Shown: in pieces, positions 1 to 5,159 of the stretch
Layout: each line of letters opens with the position of its first letter
Numbering within the stretch: position 1 is the first letter of the stretch
Assembly (NCBI GenBank): GCA_031283865.1
Contig: JAITAX010000284.1
Coordinates: 1-5,159, forward strand
From: Eubacteriales Family XIII. Incertae Sedis bacterium
GTDB taxonomy: Bacteria; Bacillota; Clostridia; Peptostreptococcales; Anaerovoracaceae
Reading direction: 5' to 3'
Length of the DNA: 5,159 bases
Notes under the pieces: generated by a model
The model's input: the letters and a program-made list of their open reading frames with translations, nothing else
Told to the model about the DNA's origin: nothing
The model's database searches: none
Translations under genes and position numbers: made by a program

Positions 1-95
1 GCGTCCATGCCGGCCAGCATCATATTGCGCAGAATCTCCCTGTCCGCGCAGGCGGGGCCGATTGTACAGATCAGCTTTGTGCGTTTTTCATTCAT
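1..95 (-). CDS. pyk: Pyruvate kinase, N-terminal fragment (cut by window edge)
   Basis: Pyruvate kinase transfers phosphate from phosphoenolpyruvate to ADP, giving pyruvate and ATP in the last step of glycolysis in the cytoplasm. Only 31 complete codons are visible. They begin MNEKRTKLICTIGPAC and continue to an LAGMD segment, matching the family's opening beta strand (TKI-x-TIGPA) and the following helix that leads into the AGMNVARxNFSHG motif. The active-site residues lie beyond the window. The chosen ATG (95-93) has an AAGGAG sequence at 108-113, 12 nt upstream, which is slightly far but usable. A second ATG at 91-89 is out of frame. The gene follows pfkA after 24 nt with no terminator or promoter visible between them, so the two are probably cotranscribed. 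The identification rests on a short N-terminus plus the common pfkA-pyk gene order. Confidence 0.92.
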   Translation of the reverse strand, partial: MNEKRTKLICTIGPACADREILRNMMLAGMD

Positions 96-107
96 TCTAT
101 TACAGAT

Positions 108-113
108 CTCCTT
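108..113 (-). promoter_or_regulatory. Ribosome binding site of pyk
   Basis: On the minus strand AAGGAG lies inside the 24-nt gap between the pfkA stop and the pyk start, 12 nt upstream of the ATG at 95-93. It supports this ATG over the out-of-frame ATG four bases downstream. The spacing is a little longer than usual. Confidence 0.7.
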
Positions 114-119
114 TGGCGA

Positions 120-1082
120 TCAGATTGACAGTATTTCCGCCAGATCGTTTATATCGCTGTTGTATTCGCGCGTCATCTGCAGCGCGTCCGCCAGATCGTA
201 GTGCACGATCTCCGTTCCGCGGATGCCGACGGCGCGGCTCGTTGAATCGTCCCGCAGGAGTTCGACGGCCTTATAGCCCATGCGGCTCGCGAGCATCCTG
301 TCTCGGCCGGTCGGCGAACCGCCGCGCTGGATGTAGGCGAGCACGACCACTTTCGTGTCAAGCCCCGTGCGTTCGTGTATGAGGTCCGCCAATTCCTGCG
401 TCGTGATGGGTACGCCCTCTGCCTTGATGATAATGCTGTGCAGCTTGCCTCTGTTCTTGCCCTGTATCAGCTTGCGGCAGATCGCGTTGATGTTGGGTTC
501 AAGCTCGGGGATCAGCACCGTTTCGGCGCCGCCGCAGAGGCCGGCGTAGAGGGCGATATCGCCGCAGCTGCGGCCCATCACCTCGATGACCGTGCTGCGC
601 TCATGCGACGACGAGGTGTCGCGGATGTTGCCGATGGCTTGCAGCACGGTATTGACCGAGGTGTCGAAGCCAATCGTAAAATCCGTGTACGGCAGGTCGT
701 TGTCTATGGTGCCGGGCAGCCCGATCACGGCCACGCCGGTCCGCGATATGTTGAGACCGCCTTTCAGGGAACCGTCGCCGCCGATCACGACAAGCCCCTC
801 TATCTCGAAATTCTCCAGCATATCGATGGCGCGCTTGAAGCCCTCCGGCTCCATGAAATGCGTGCTGCGCGCCGTGCGCAGCATGGTGCCGCCGCGCTGG
901 ATGATATCCGAAACCGAGGATACCGAAAGCTCCTTGATATCGCCCGCGATCAGGCCCTCATAGCCCCGCTCTATTCCGTATATCTCCATGTTGTTGTAGA
1001 TGGCACCGCGCACGACGGCGCGGATGGCCGCGTTCATACCCGGCGAATCGCCGCCGCTGGTTAATACCCCGATTCGTTTCAT
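120..1082 (-). CDS. pfkA: ATP-dependent 6-phosphofructokinase
   Basis: This enzyme phosphorylates fructose 6-phosphate to fructose 1,6-bisphosphate, the committed step of glycolysis, normally as a cytoplasmic homotetramer. The 320-residue length equals that of E. coli PfkA, and residue numbers match until about 240. Visible motifs are the N-terminal TSGGDSPGMN (8-17), GGDGS (101-105, Mg-binding D103), PGTIDND (123-129, catalytic D127) and EVMGR (167-171). Gly104 and Gly124 mark the ATP-using type rather than the pyrophosphate type. Effector-site residues R21, R25, D59, R154, E187, R211, K213 and H215 are all present, so ADP activation and PEP inhibition are plausible. One oddity is LAYIQRGG at 248-255: Tyr250 stands where E. 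coli has His249, which contacts the sugar phosphate. The ATG at 1082 is chosen because AAGGAGGA precedes it and MKRIGVLTSGG is the usual start. The reading frame is open 49 codons further upstream, but that stretch crosses the promoter. The gene has its own likely promoter and leads into pyk. Confidence 0.98.
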   Translation of the reverse strand: MKRIGVLTSGGDSPGMNAAIRAVVRGAIYNNMEIYGIERGYEGLIAGDIKELSVSSVSDIIQRGGTMLRTARSTHFMEPEGFKRAIDMLENFEIEGLVVIGGDGSLKGGLNISRTGVAVIGLPGTIDNDLPYTDFTIGFDTSVNTVLQAIGNIRDTSSSHERSTVIEVMGRSCGDIALYAGLCGGAETVLIPELEPNINAICRKLIQGKNRGKLHSIIIKAEGVPITTQELADLIHERTGLDTKVVVLAYIQRGGSPTGRDRMLASRMGYKAVELLRDDSTSRAVGIRGTEIVHYDLADALQMTREYNSDINDLAEILSI

Positions 1083-1090
1083 AAGTAAAA

Positions 1091-1098
1091 TCCTCCTT
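1091..1098 (-). promoter_or_regulatory. Strong ribosome binding site of pfkA
   Basis: The minus strand reads AAGGAGGA, with the AGGAGG core at 1092-1097, ending 9 nt before the ATG at 1082-1080. It is close to a perfect anti-16S match and fixes the pfkA start against the longer in-frame extension. Confidence 0.9.
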
Positions 1099-1128
1099 GT
1101 GCTATCAAGTATACATTCATTATAGCAC
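1099..1128. repeat. 7-bp inverted repeat overlapping the pfkA -10, possible operator
   Basis: The arms GTGCTAT (1099-1105) and ATAGCAC (1122-1128) are perfectly complementary and separated by 16 bp. Arm centres are 23 bp apart, roughly two helical turns, which suits a dimeric or tetrameric DNA-binding protein. The upstream arm lies over the TGn and -10 elements. The other arm ends one base inside the ribosome binding site. Because transcription probably starts between the arms, only one would be in the RNA, so a DNA operator fits better than an RNA hairpin. I do not recognise the regulator, and chance occurrence cannot be excluded. Confidence 0.45.
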
Positions 1129-1146
1129 CTTTTCCCGGCATAACAA
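1119..1146 (-). promoter_or_regulatory. Likely housekeeping-sigma promoter of pfkA-pyk with extended -10
   Basis: On the minus strand a perfect TATAAT (-10, at 1119-1124) is preceded by TGC, the extended -10 TGn element (1125-1127). A TTGTTA -35-like hexamer lies at 1141-1146, with a 16-bp spacer; it matches TTGACA at four of six positions. Transcription would start near 1111-1113, giving a leader of about 30 nt that carries the strong ribosome binding site. This suggests pfkA-pyk can be transcribed independently of dnaE. A 7-bp inverted repeat (1099-1128) overlaps the -10, and a 9-bp one (1151-1182) lies just upstream of the -35. The -10 match is good; promoter activity is inferred. Confidence 0.7.
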
Positions 1147-1150
1147 CGAC

Positions 1151-1182
1151 TTTCGCGCATTTTGCAATCTTTTTGCGCGAAA
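1151..1182. repeat. 9-bp perfect inverted repeat upstream of the pfkA promoter
   Basis: TTTCGCGCA (1151-1159) and TGCGCGAAA (1174-1182) are perfectly complementary around a 14-nt AT-rich centre. The element ends 5 bp upstream of the -35-like hexamer of pfkA and begins about 80 nt after the dnaE stop. It could be an operator, or a hairpin at the 3' end of the dnaE transcript. A classical intrinsic terminator is unlikely because no U tract follows the stem on the minus strand; the next bases are GTCGTTGTTA. Confidence 0.55.
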
Positions 1183-1236
1183 CCGGCGCGGACGGTACAA
1201 AAAGACCGACCCAAAAGCGCAAACGGCACGAACGCG

Positions 1237-1248
1237 GGGCCGCGGCCC
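1237..1248. repeat. 12-bp GC-only palindrome downstream of dnaE
   Basis: GGGCCGCGGCCC is its own reverse complement and starts 12 nt after the dnaE stop codon. In RNA the surrounding bases can form alternative GC-rich pairings, for example GCCGGCC just after the stop with the GGCC that follows. The nearest U5 tract on the minus strand (1199-1203) is more than 30 nt further on, so this is at best a weak or factor-dependent terminator for dnaE. In a GC-rich genome such a palindrome can arise by chance. Confidence 0.35.
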
Positions 1249-1260
1249 GCAAGGCCGGCG

Positions 1261-4200
1261 CTACATCGCGGCCTGCGCCGCCGTTTCGCGCTCCTTGCGG
1301 CGATAGAACTCCTCCGCCACGTCCACGGGCGTGATCTTCTCCGCGATGATCTTTGGCGTGTCCTCGTCCTTGAAGTCCAATCTGCCGCGCAGCACCACGA
1401 CGGAATCCTCGAAGACGGCCTGCGCGTATTTCTCGTATGTCTTCGGAAAGACGATCACCTCCGCGCCGCCGAACAGGTCTTCTATTTCCAGAAAGGCCAT
1501 GAGCTTGCCGCTCTTCGTGATCTGCGTCTTCTTGCGGTTGATGATTACGACCATCAGCGTTTCCATATTGTCCCGCAGGTCCCGGTTGTCGCGAAAATGG
1601 GCGATCTCGTCCGTCGTGATGTTCGACACCCTATCGATGATGAAGCTGCGGTCCGACAGCGGATGGCCCGTCAGGTAGATGCCGAGCATTTCCTTTTCGC
1701 GCGCCATGCGCTCCGGCTTTGAGAAATCCTCCACGAGCGGCAGTTTTTCGCTGTCGGCGGCGCTGCGCATCTCCGCGTCGTTGAGCTGAAACAGCGACAA
1801 CTGGCCCGGGGCCGTCTTGCGCGCGCTGTTTTGCGCGGAATCCATGAGCTTCTCGTAGACCGCGATGTGCGCGGCGCGGTTGGGATCCAAAGAATCCAAC
1901 GCGCCGGCGAGGATCAGGCTCTCGACGGCCTTGCGGTTGATCTCCGCGATGTTCACGTTGCTTATAAATTCAAAGATGGACTTGGGCGCGCCTCTCTCCT
2001 CCCGCGCCTTTATGATCGCGTCGATCGCACCCTCGCCGACGTTCTTGACGCCGAGCAGCCCAAATCGAATCTTGCCGTCCTTGACGCTGAACTTCTTTTC
2101 GCTCTCGTTGATGTCGGGCGGCAGCACCTCTATGTTCATCTCCGCGCAGTTGCGCACGTATTTCGCGACCTGCGCCGTGTCGCCCATCATGCTCGTCATG
2201 AGCGCGGCCATAAATTCTGCGGGATAGTAAGCCTTGAGATAGGCCGTCCGGTAGGTGAGCACCGCGTAGGCCGCCGCGTGGGACTTGTTGAAAGCGTATT
2301 CCGCGAAGCTGATCATCTGATCGAATATATCCCGCGCCGCCGCCTCGGGTACGCCCCGCCGGACGCAGCCCTCCACTTTCACGGCGCCGTCCCCGTCCAG
2401 CTCGCCAAAGATGAACTTCTCCTTTTCGCGCAGCATGACGTCCATCTTCTTCTTGCTCATCGCGCGCCGCACCATATCGCTCTGCCCGTAGGTATAGCCG
2501 GCCAAATCGCGGACAATCTGCATTACCTGCTCCTGATAGACCATACAGCCGTAGGTGACGTCCAATATGGGAGCGAGACGTTCATGCGCGTATTTTACTT
2601 TCTTGGGATTTTTTTTGTTTTTAATATATATGGGAATGGACGCCATGGGACCGGGTCTGTAGAGGGCTATGCCCGCCACGACGTCCTCGAAACAGTCCGG
2701 CTTCAGTTCTTTCATGAACCGGGTCATGCCCGCCGAACTTTCCAGCTGAAAAACGCCCTGCGTGTTGCCGCTGCCGATCAGCTCGAACACCTTGGGATCG
2801 TCCGGCTTCATGCGCGAGAAATCGATGGAAACGCCGTGGTTTTGCTCAATGAGGCTCAGCGCGTCGCGGATGACGGTGAGGTTGCGCAGGCCGAGAAAGT
2901 CCATCTTTAGGAGGCCGAGCTTCTCAATGGTCCCCATCGGGAACTGCGTACTGATGCCCTTGTCGGAGTTGTAGAGGGGTACGTACTCGTCGATGCTTTT
3001 CTTCGAGATTACGACGCCGGCCGCGTGCGTGGAGGCATCCCGCGGCATCCCCTCGAGCGTCTTCGCCGTGTCGATCAGCCTGCGCACGCGCTCGTCGCCG
3101 CTGTAGGCGCGCTGCAGGTCGGGATTCGTTTCCATAGCCAACTTGAGCGTCATATTGAGGTCGCGGGGAATCATATTCGCGATCACTTTCGTCTCCGAAT
3201 ATGTCATGTTCAGCGCACGGCCGACGTCGTGCACGACGGCCTTGGCTTTCATGCGGCCGAAGGTGATGATCCGCGCGACCGTGTCGGCGCCGTATTTCTC
3301 GATGACGTAATCGATCACCTCGCCGCGCCGCTCATAGCAGAAGTCTATGTCGATGTCGGGCATACTGATGCGCTCGGGGTTCAAAAAACGCTCGAAGATC
3401 AGGTTGTACTCAATCGGATCGATGTCCGTGATACGCAGGGCATACGCGGCCAAGCTGCCCGCCGCCGAGCCGCGCCCGGGGCCGACCACGATGCCGCGGT
3501 CGCGGGCATAGCGGATGAAGTCCCACACGATCAGAAAATACTCCACATAGCCCATATTCTCAATGGTGGAAAACTCATACGCGAGGCGGTCCGCAAGCGC
3601 GGGTGTGACTTCATCGTAGCGGCGTCGCAGGCCCTCTTCACAGAGCGCCCGCAGGTAGTCCGCGTTCTCCGCGTCGTCCGGCGCGTGAAATTCCGGCAGG
3701 TGCAGCTCGTCGAATCTAAATTCGAGATTGCACGCGTCCGCAATCCGCTGCGTATTAGCCAGCGCCTCGGGCAGGTCCGGAAAGAGCGCCGCCATCTCCG
3801 CCTCCGACTTGAGATAGAACTGATCGCTTTGGAAGCGCAGCCGATCCTCGTCGTCGATGCGCTTGCGCGTCTGTATGCAGAGCAGCACGTCCTGCGCGGC
3901 GGCGTCCTCACGGTTCACATAGTGCACATCATTCGTGGCGACGACGGGTATGCCCGTTTCCTCGTGCAGGCGCAGCAGATCGGGCAGAATCCGCCGCTCC
4001 TCCGCAAGCCCTTGGTCCTGCAATTCCAGATAGAAATTGCCTTTGCCAAAGATTTCCTCAAACGCGAGCGCCTCCCGTTTCGCGCCCTCGTAATTGCTTT
4101 CGAGCAGCTTGCGCTGCACGTCGCCCGCAAGGCAGCCCGAAAGGGCGATCAAGCCCTCCGCGTGGCTGCGCAGCAGTTCCTTGTCCACGCGCGGCTTGTA

Positions 4201-4542
4201 ATAAAAGCCCCGTATGTAGGCCTCGGAAACGAGCTTTATCAGGTTGCGATAGCCCGTCATATTCTTCGCGAGCAGCACGAGATGGCCCTGTTTTTTGTCG
4301 CGTTCGGAATCCTTGTCGCACATGGAGCGCATGGCCGTATAGACCTCGCAGCCGATGATCGGCTTGATGCCGTTCGCTTTGGCCTCTTCATAAAACTCGA
4401 TCACGCCGAACATGACGCCGTGGTCGGTAATGGCTACAGCGTCCATGGACAGTTCTTTCGCGCGGGCAATCAGATCGCCGATGCGCGCGGCGCCGTCCAA
4501 AAGGCTGTATTCCGTATGCACATGCAGGTGTGTAAACGCCAT
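1261..4542 (-). CDS. dnaE: DNA polymerase III subunit alpha
   Basis: This is the C-family replicative polymerase subunit, which extends DNA primers at the fork. It has 1093 residues. An N-terminal PHP domain has HVH (7-9), TDH (39-41), GCEVY (64-68) and ATNDVHY (202-208), so its metal-binding set looks intact. The palm carries GPGRGSAAGS (354-363), PDIDIDF (395-401; D398 and D400 match E. coli D401 and D403) and KMDFLGL (546-552; D548 matches D555). The fingers include YRPGPM (628-633), MVYQEQVMQ (667-675) and FAEYAFNKSHAAAYA (746-760). A helix-hairpin-helix region (about 820-880), the consensus clamp-binding pentapeptide QLSLF (914-918) and an OB fold (about 993-1073) follow. Only about 20 charged residues come after the OB fold, so the tau-binding C-terminal domain of E. 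coli DnaE (1160 residues) is absent. The ATG at 4542 starts MAFTHLHVHTEYS directly at the PHP domain and has AAGGAT upstream. Confidence 0.99.
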   Translation of the reverse strand: MAFTHLHVHTEYSLLDGAARIGDLIARAKELSMDAVAITDHGVMFGVIEFYEEAKANGIKPIIGCEVYTAMRSMCDKDSERDKKQGHLVLLAKNMTGYRNLIKLVSEAYIRGFYYKPRVDKELLRSHAEGLIALSGCLAGDVQRKLLESNYEGAKREALAFEEIFGKGNFYLELQDQGLAEERRILPDLLRLHEETGIPVVATNDVHYVNREDAAAQDVLLCIQTRKRIDDEDRLRFQSDQFYLKSEAEMAALFPDLPEALANTQRIADACNLEFRFDELHLPEFHAPDDAENADYLRALCEEGLRRRYDEVTPALADRLAYEFSTIENMGYVEYFLIVWDFIRYARDRGIVVGPGRGSAAGSLAAYALRITDIDPIEYNLIFERFLNPERISMPDIDIDFCYERRGEVIDYVIEKYGADTVARIITFGRMKAKAVVHDVGRALNMTYSETKVIANMIPRDLNMTLKLAMETNPDLQRAYSGDERVRRLIDTAKTLEGMPRDASTHAAGVVISKKSIDEYVPLYNSDKGISTQFPMGTIEKLGLLKMDFLGLRNLTVIRDALSLIEQNHGVSIDFSRMKPDDPKVFELIGSGNTQGVFQLESSAGMTRFMKELKPDCFEDVVAGIALYRPGPMASIPIYIKNKKNPKKVKYAHERLAPILDVTYGCMVYQEQVMQIVRDLAGYTYGQSDMVRRAMSKKKMDVMLREKEKFIFGELDGDGAVKVEGCVRRGVPEAAARDIFDQMISFAEYAFNKSHAAAYAVLTYRTAYLKAYYPAEFMAALMTSMMGDTAQVAKYVRNCAEMNIEVLPPDINESEKKFSVKDGKIRFGLLGVKNVGEGAIDAIIKAREERGAPKSIFEFISNVNIAEINRKAVESLILAGALDSLDPNRAAHIAVYEKLMDSAQNSARKTAPGQLSLFQLNDAEMRSAADSEKLPLVEDFSKPERMAREKEMLGIYLTGHPLSDRSFIIDRVSNITTDEIAHFRDNRDLRDNMETLMVVIINRKKTQITKSGKLMAFLEIEDLFGGAEVIVFPKTYEKYAQAVFEDSVVVLRGRLDFKDEDTPKIIAEKITPVDVAEEFYRRKERETAAQAAM

Positions 4543-4550
4543 ATATTTCT

Positions 4551-4563
4551 ATCCTTTTTTTTT
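4551..4563 (-). promoter_or_regulatory. dnaE ribosome binding site fused to an A9 tract
   Basis: The minus strand reads nine A residues (4555-4563) followed by GGAT, giving an AAGGA-type Shine-Dalgarno. The GGA (4552-4554) ends 9 nt before the ATG at 4542-4540. The site is clearly weaker than the AAGGAGGA of pfkA, which fits a protein needed at low copy number. The A tract probably keeps the start region unstructured. Confidence 0.65.
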
Positions 4564-4595
4564 AATGATTTGTCGAGGCAATGTCGCGTTCCTCT

Positions 4596-5159
4596 CTATT
4601 GTACCATTGAACGGGCGTCGGCACAATATTTCGCGAAGTAATCATCCATCCTTTTTTTTACATCATCGTCGATGCGAAAGGCCGCGTCCGCGGGCGCGCT
4701 GTGCAAAAAGGCGCGGATGTCCGCAATCGTGACGATCGGAAAGGTTCTGATGCCGCAGTCCTCAAGCAGCTCTCTGACGGCGGACCGGTCGCCCTTGCCG
4801 CGCTCCATGCGGTCCACGGAAACGACAAGCCCCTCCACGCGCAGGTCTGCGGCCCGCTTCAGGATCGGCAGGATTTCCCTGACCGCCGTTCCCGCCGTGA
4901 CGACGTCCTCCACGAGCAGCAGCCTGTCGCCGTCTCGCGGGGGATAGCCCACCAGCTCGCCGCCCTCGCCGTGGTCCTTGGCCTCCTTGCGGTTGAAGCA
5001 GTAGGAGATCGGCCGTCCGCGCTCCGACAGGGCTATGGCCGCGGAAACGGCGAGCGGGATGCCCTTGTAGGCCGGCCCGAACAGCGCGCGCACATCCCCC
5101 GCAATGTCGCCGGCGGCGATATGCGCTTCGATGCAATCCGCGTAGAAGCGCCCGAGCCG
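4596..5159 (-). CDS. pyrE: Orotate phosphoribosyltransferase, missing N-terminus (cut by window edge)
   Basis: This enzyme joins orotate to PRPP to form orotidine 5'-phosphate in de novo pyrimidine synthesis; it works as a cytoplasmic dimer whose catalytic loop reaches into the partner's active site. 187 residues are visible, from LGRFYA to the stop. By comparison with E. coli PyrE (213 residues) roughly 45-50 N-terminal residues lie outside the window. The fragment contains LFGPAYKGIPLA (26-37 of the visible part), the catalytic loop YCFNRKEAKDHGEGG (53-67; equivalents of E. coli R99, K100, K103 and H105 all present) and the PRPP-binding LLVEDVVTAGTA (81-92). The C-terminus is intact. A GTG at 5093 could be misread as a start, but homologous sequence continues upstream of it to the edge. 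The dnaE start lies 53 nt downstream, with no terminator between. Confidence 0.97.
   Translation of the reverse strand, partial: RLGRFYADCIEAHIAAGDIAGDVRALFGPAYKGIPLAVSAAIALSERGRPISYCFNRKEAKDHGEGGELVGYPPRDGDRLLLVEDVVTAGTAVREILPILKRAADLRVEGLVVSVDRMERGKGDRSAVRELLEDCGIRTFPIVTIADIRAFLHSAPADAAFRIDDDVKKRMDDYFAKYCADARSMVQ
4598..4626 (-). promoter_or_regulatory. Likely dnaE promoter overlapping the pyrE stop codon
   Basis: The minus strand carries TACAAT (-10, at 4598-4603; five of six match TATAAT) directly preceded by TGG, an extended -10 TGn element. A TTGTGC hexamer at 4621-4626 stands at an ideal 17-bp spacing, although only its TTG matches the -35 consensus. Transcription would begin near 4591, giving a leader of about 48 nt before dnaE. 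The -10 lies on the last codons of pyrE and touches its stop. It would allow dnaE expression independent of pyrE. Weak -35 elements are tolerated with an extended -10, but activity is inferred. Confidence 0.5.

Larger units (their letters stand above)
1083..1260. other. Intergenic region between dnaE and pfkA
   Basis: This 178-bp interval is the only sizeable non-coding stretch in the window. It holds, in the direction of transcription, a GC-only palindrome, a short T5 tract, a 9-bp inverted repeat, the pfkA promoter overlapped by a 7-bp inverted repeat, and the pfkA ribosome binding site. I see no tRNA, riboswitch consensus or small ORF with a convincing start. The half nearest dnaE is GC-rich, while the promoter half is AT-richer. 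Confidence 0.7.

Noticed and set aside
89..91. Second ATG as alternative pyk start
   Set aside because: It is out of frame with the TKLICTIGPA sequence; the ATG at 95-93 gives the correct frame.
375..1064. Open frame on the plus strand (229 codons) opposite pfkA
   Set aside because: It is an antisense shadow in the same codon register as pfkA, with no independent ribosome binding site or family resemblance.
1083..1229. 49-codon N-terminal extension of pfkA
   Set aside because: The frame is open, but the sequence is cysteine- and arginine-rich and unlike PfkA. It runs across the promoter and both inverted repeats, and the perfect ribosome binding site lies just before the ATG at 1082.
1199..1230. 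Intrinsic terminator ending at the T5 tract after dnaE
   Set aside because: The only stems I could draw next to the T5 are short or interrupted (for example CGGT/ACCG with the Ts in the loop), so I could not support a terminator call.
1831..2910. Long open frame on the plus strand (359 codons) opposite dnaE
   Set aside because: Same antisense register effect. It ends where dnaE uses a CTA leucine codon (2908-2910).
3025..4641. Long open frame on the plus strand (538 codons) opposite dnaE
   Set aside because: It shares the codon register of dnaE on the opposite strand, so it stays open wherever dnaE avoids the codons TTA, CTA and TCA, as expected in a GC-rich gene. Its translation resembles no family I know, and dnaE is unmistakable on the other strand.
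5091..5093. GTG as the start of a short pyrE
   Set aside because: PyrE-like sequence (LGRFYA and onward) continues upstream in the same frame to the window edge, so the gene is cut by the window and does not start here.
1..5159. Mobile element, CRISPR array, tRNA or novel multi-gene system
   Set aside because: All coding space is taken by four well-known housekeeping genes, and I saw no transposase, spaced repeat array or tRNA cloverleaf in the two non-coding gaps of more than 50 bp.

Overview
All four genes in this window lie on the minus strand and are core housekeeping genes. In transcription order (high to low coordinates) they are the 3' part of pyrE (orotate phosphoribosyltransferase, cut by the right edge), a complete dnaE (DNA polymerase III alpha subunit), a complete pfkA (ATP-type 6-phosphofructokinase), and the first 31 codons of pyk (pyruvate kinase, cut by the left edge). 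I see no mobile elements, CRISPR arrays, tRNA or rRNA genes, phage genes or defence genes.

The order dnaE-pfkA-pyk, the strong AAGGAGGA-type ribosome binding site and the GC-rich codon use suggest a fairly high-GC member of the Bacillota, probably a Clostridia-like anaerobe. This is inferred from synteny and protein style only, and I would not name a genus. The DnaE ends soon after its OB fold. That is shorter than E. coli DnaE and would suit a lineage where PolC is the main replicase, but PolC is not in the window.

Region by region: positions 1-95 hold the pyk start; 96-119 is a 24-nt gap carrying its ribosome binding site; 120-1082 is pfkA; 1083-1260 is a 178-bp intergenic region with an extended -10 promoter for pfkA-pyk and three inverted repeats; 1261-4542 is dnaE; 4543-4595 is a short leader with an A9 tract beside the dnaE ribosome binding site; 4596-5159 is pyrE, whose stop codon overlaps a likely dnaE promoter.

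Functionally, pfkA and pyk encode the two classically regulated steps of glycolysis and appear to form one transcription unit. dnaE lies directly upstream and pyrE feeds pyrimidine nucleotide synthesis. I found no evidence for a new biological system. The points most worth a second look are the inverted repeats around the pfkA promoter, a Tyr where the fructose-6-phosphate-binding His of PfkA is expected, and the short DnaE C-terminus combined with a consensus clamp-binding motif.
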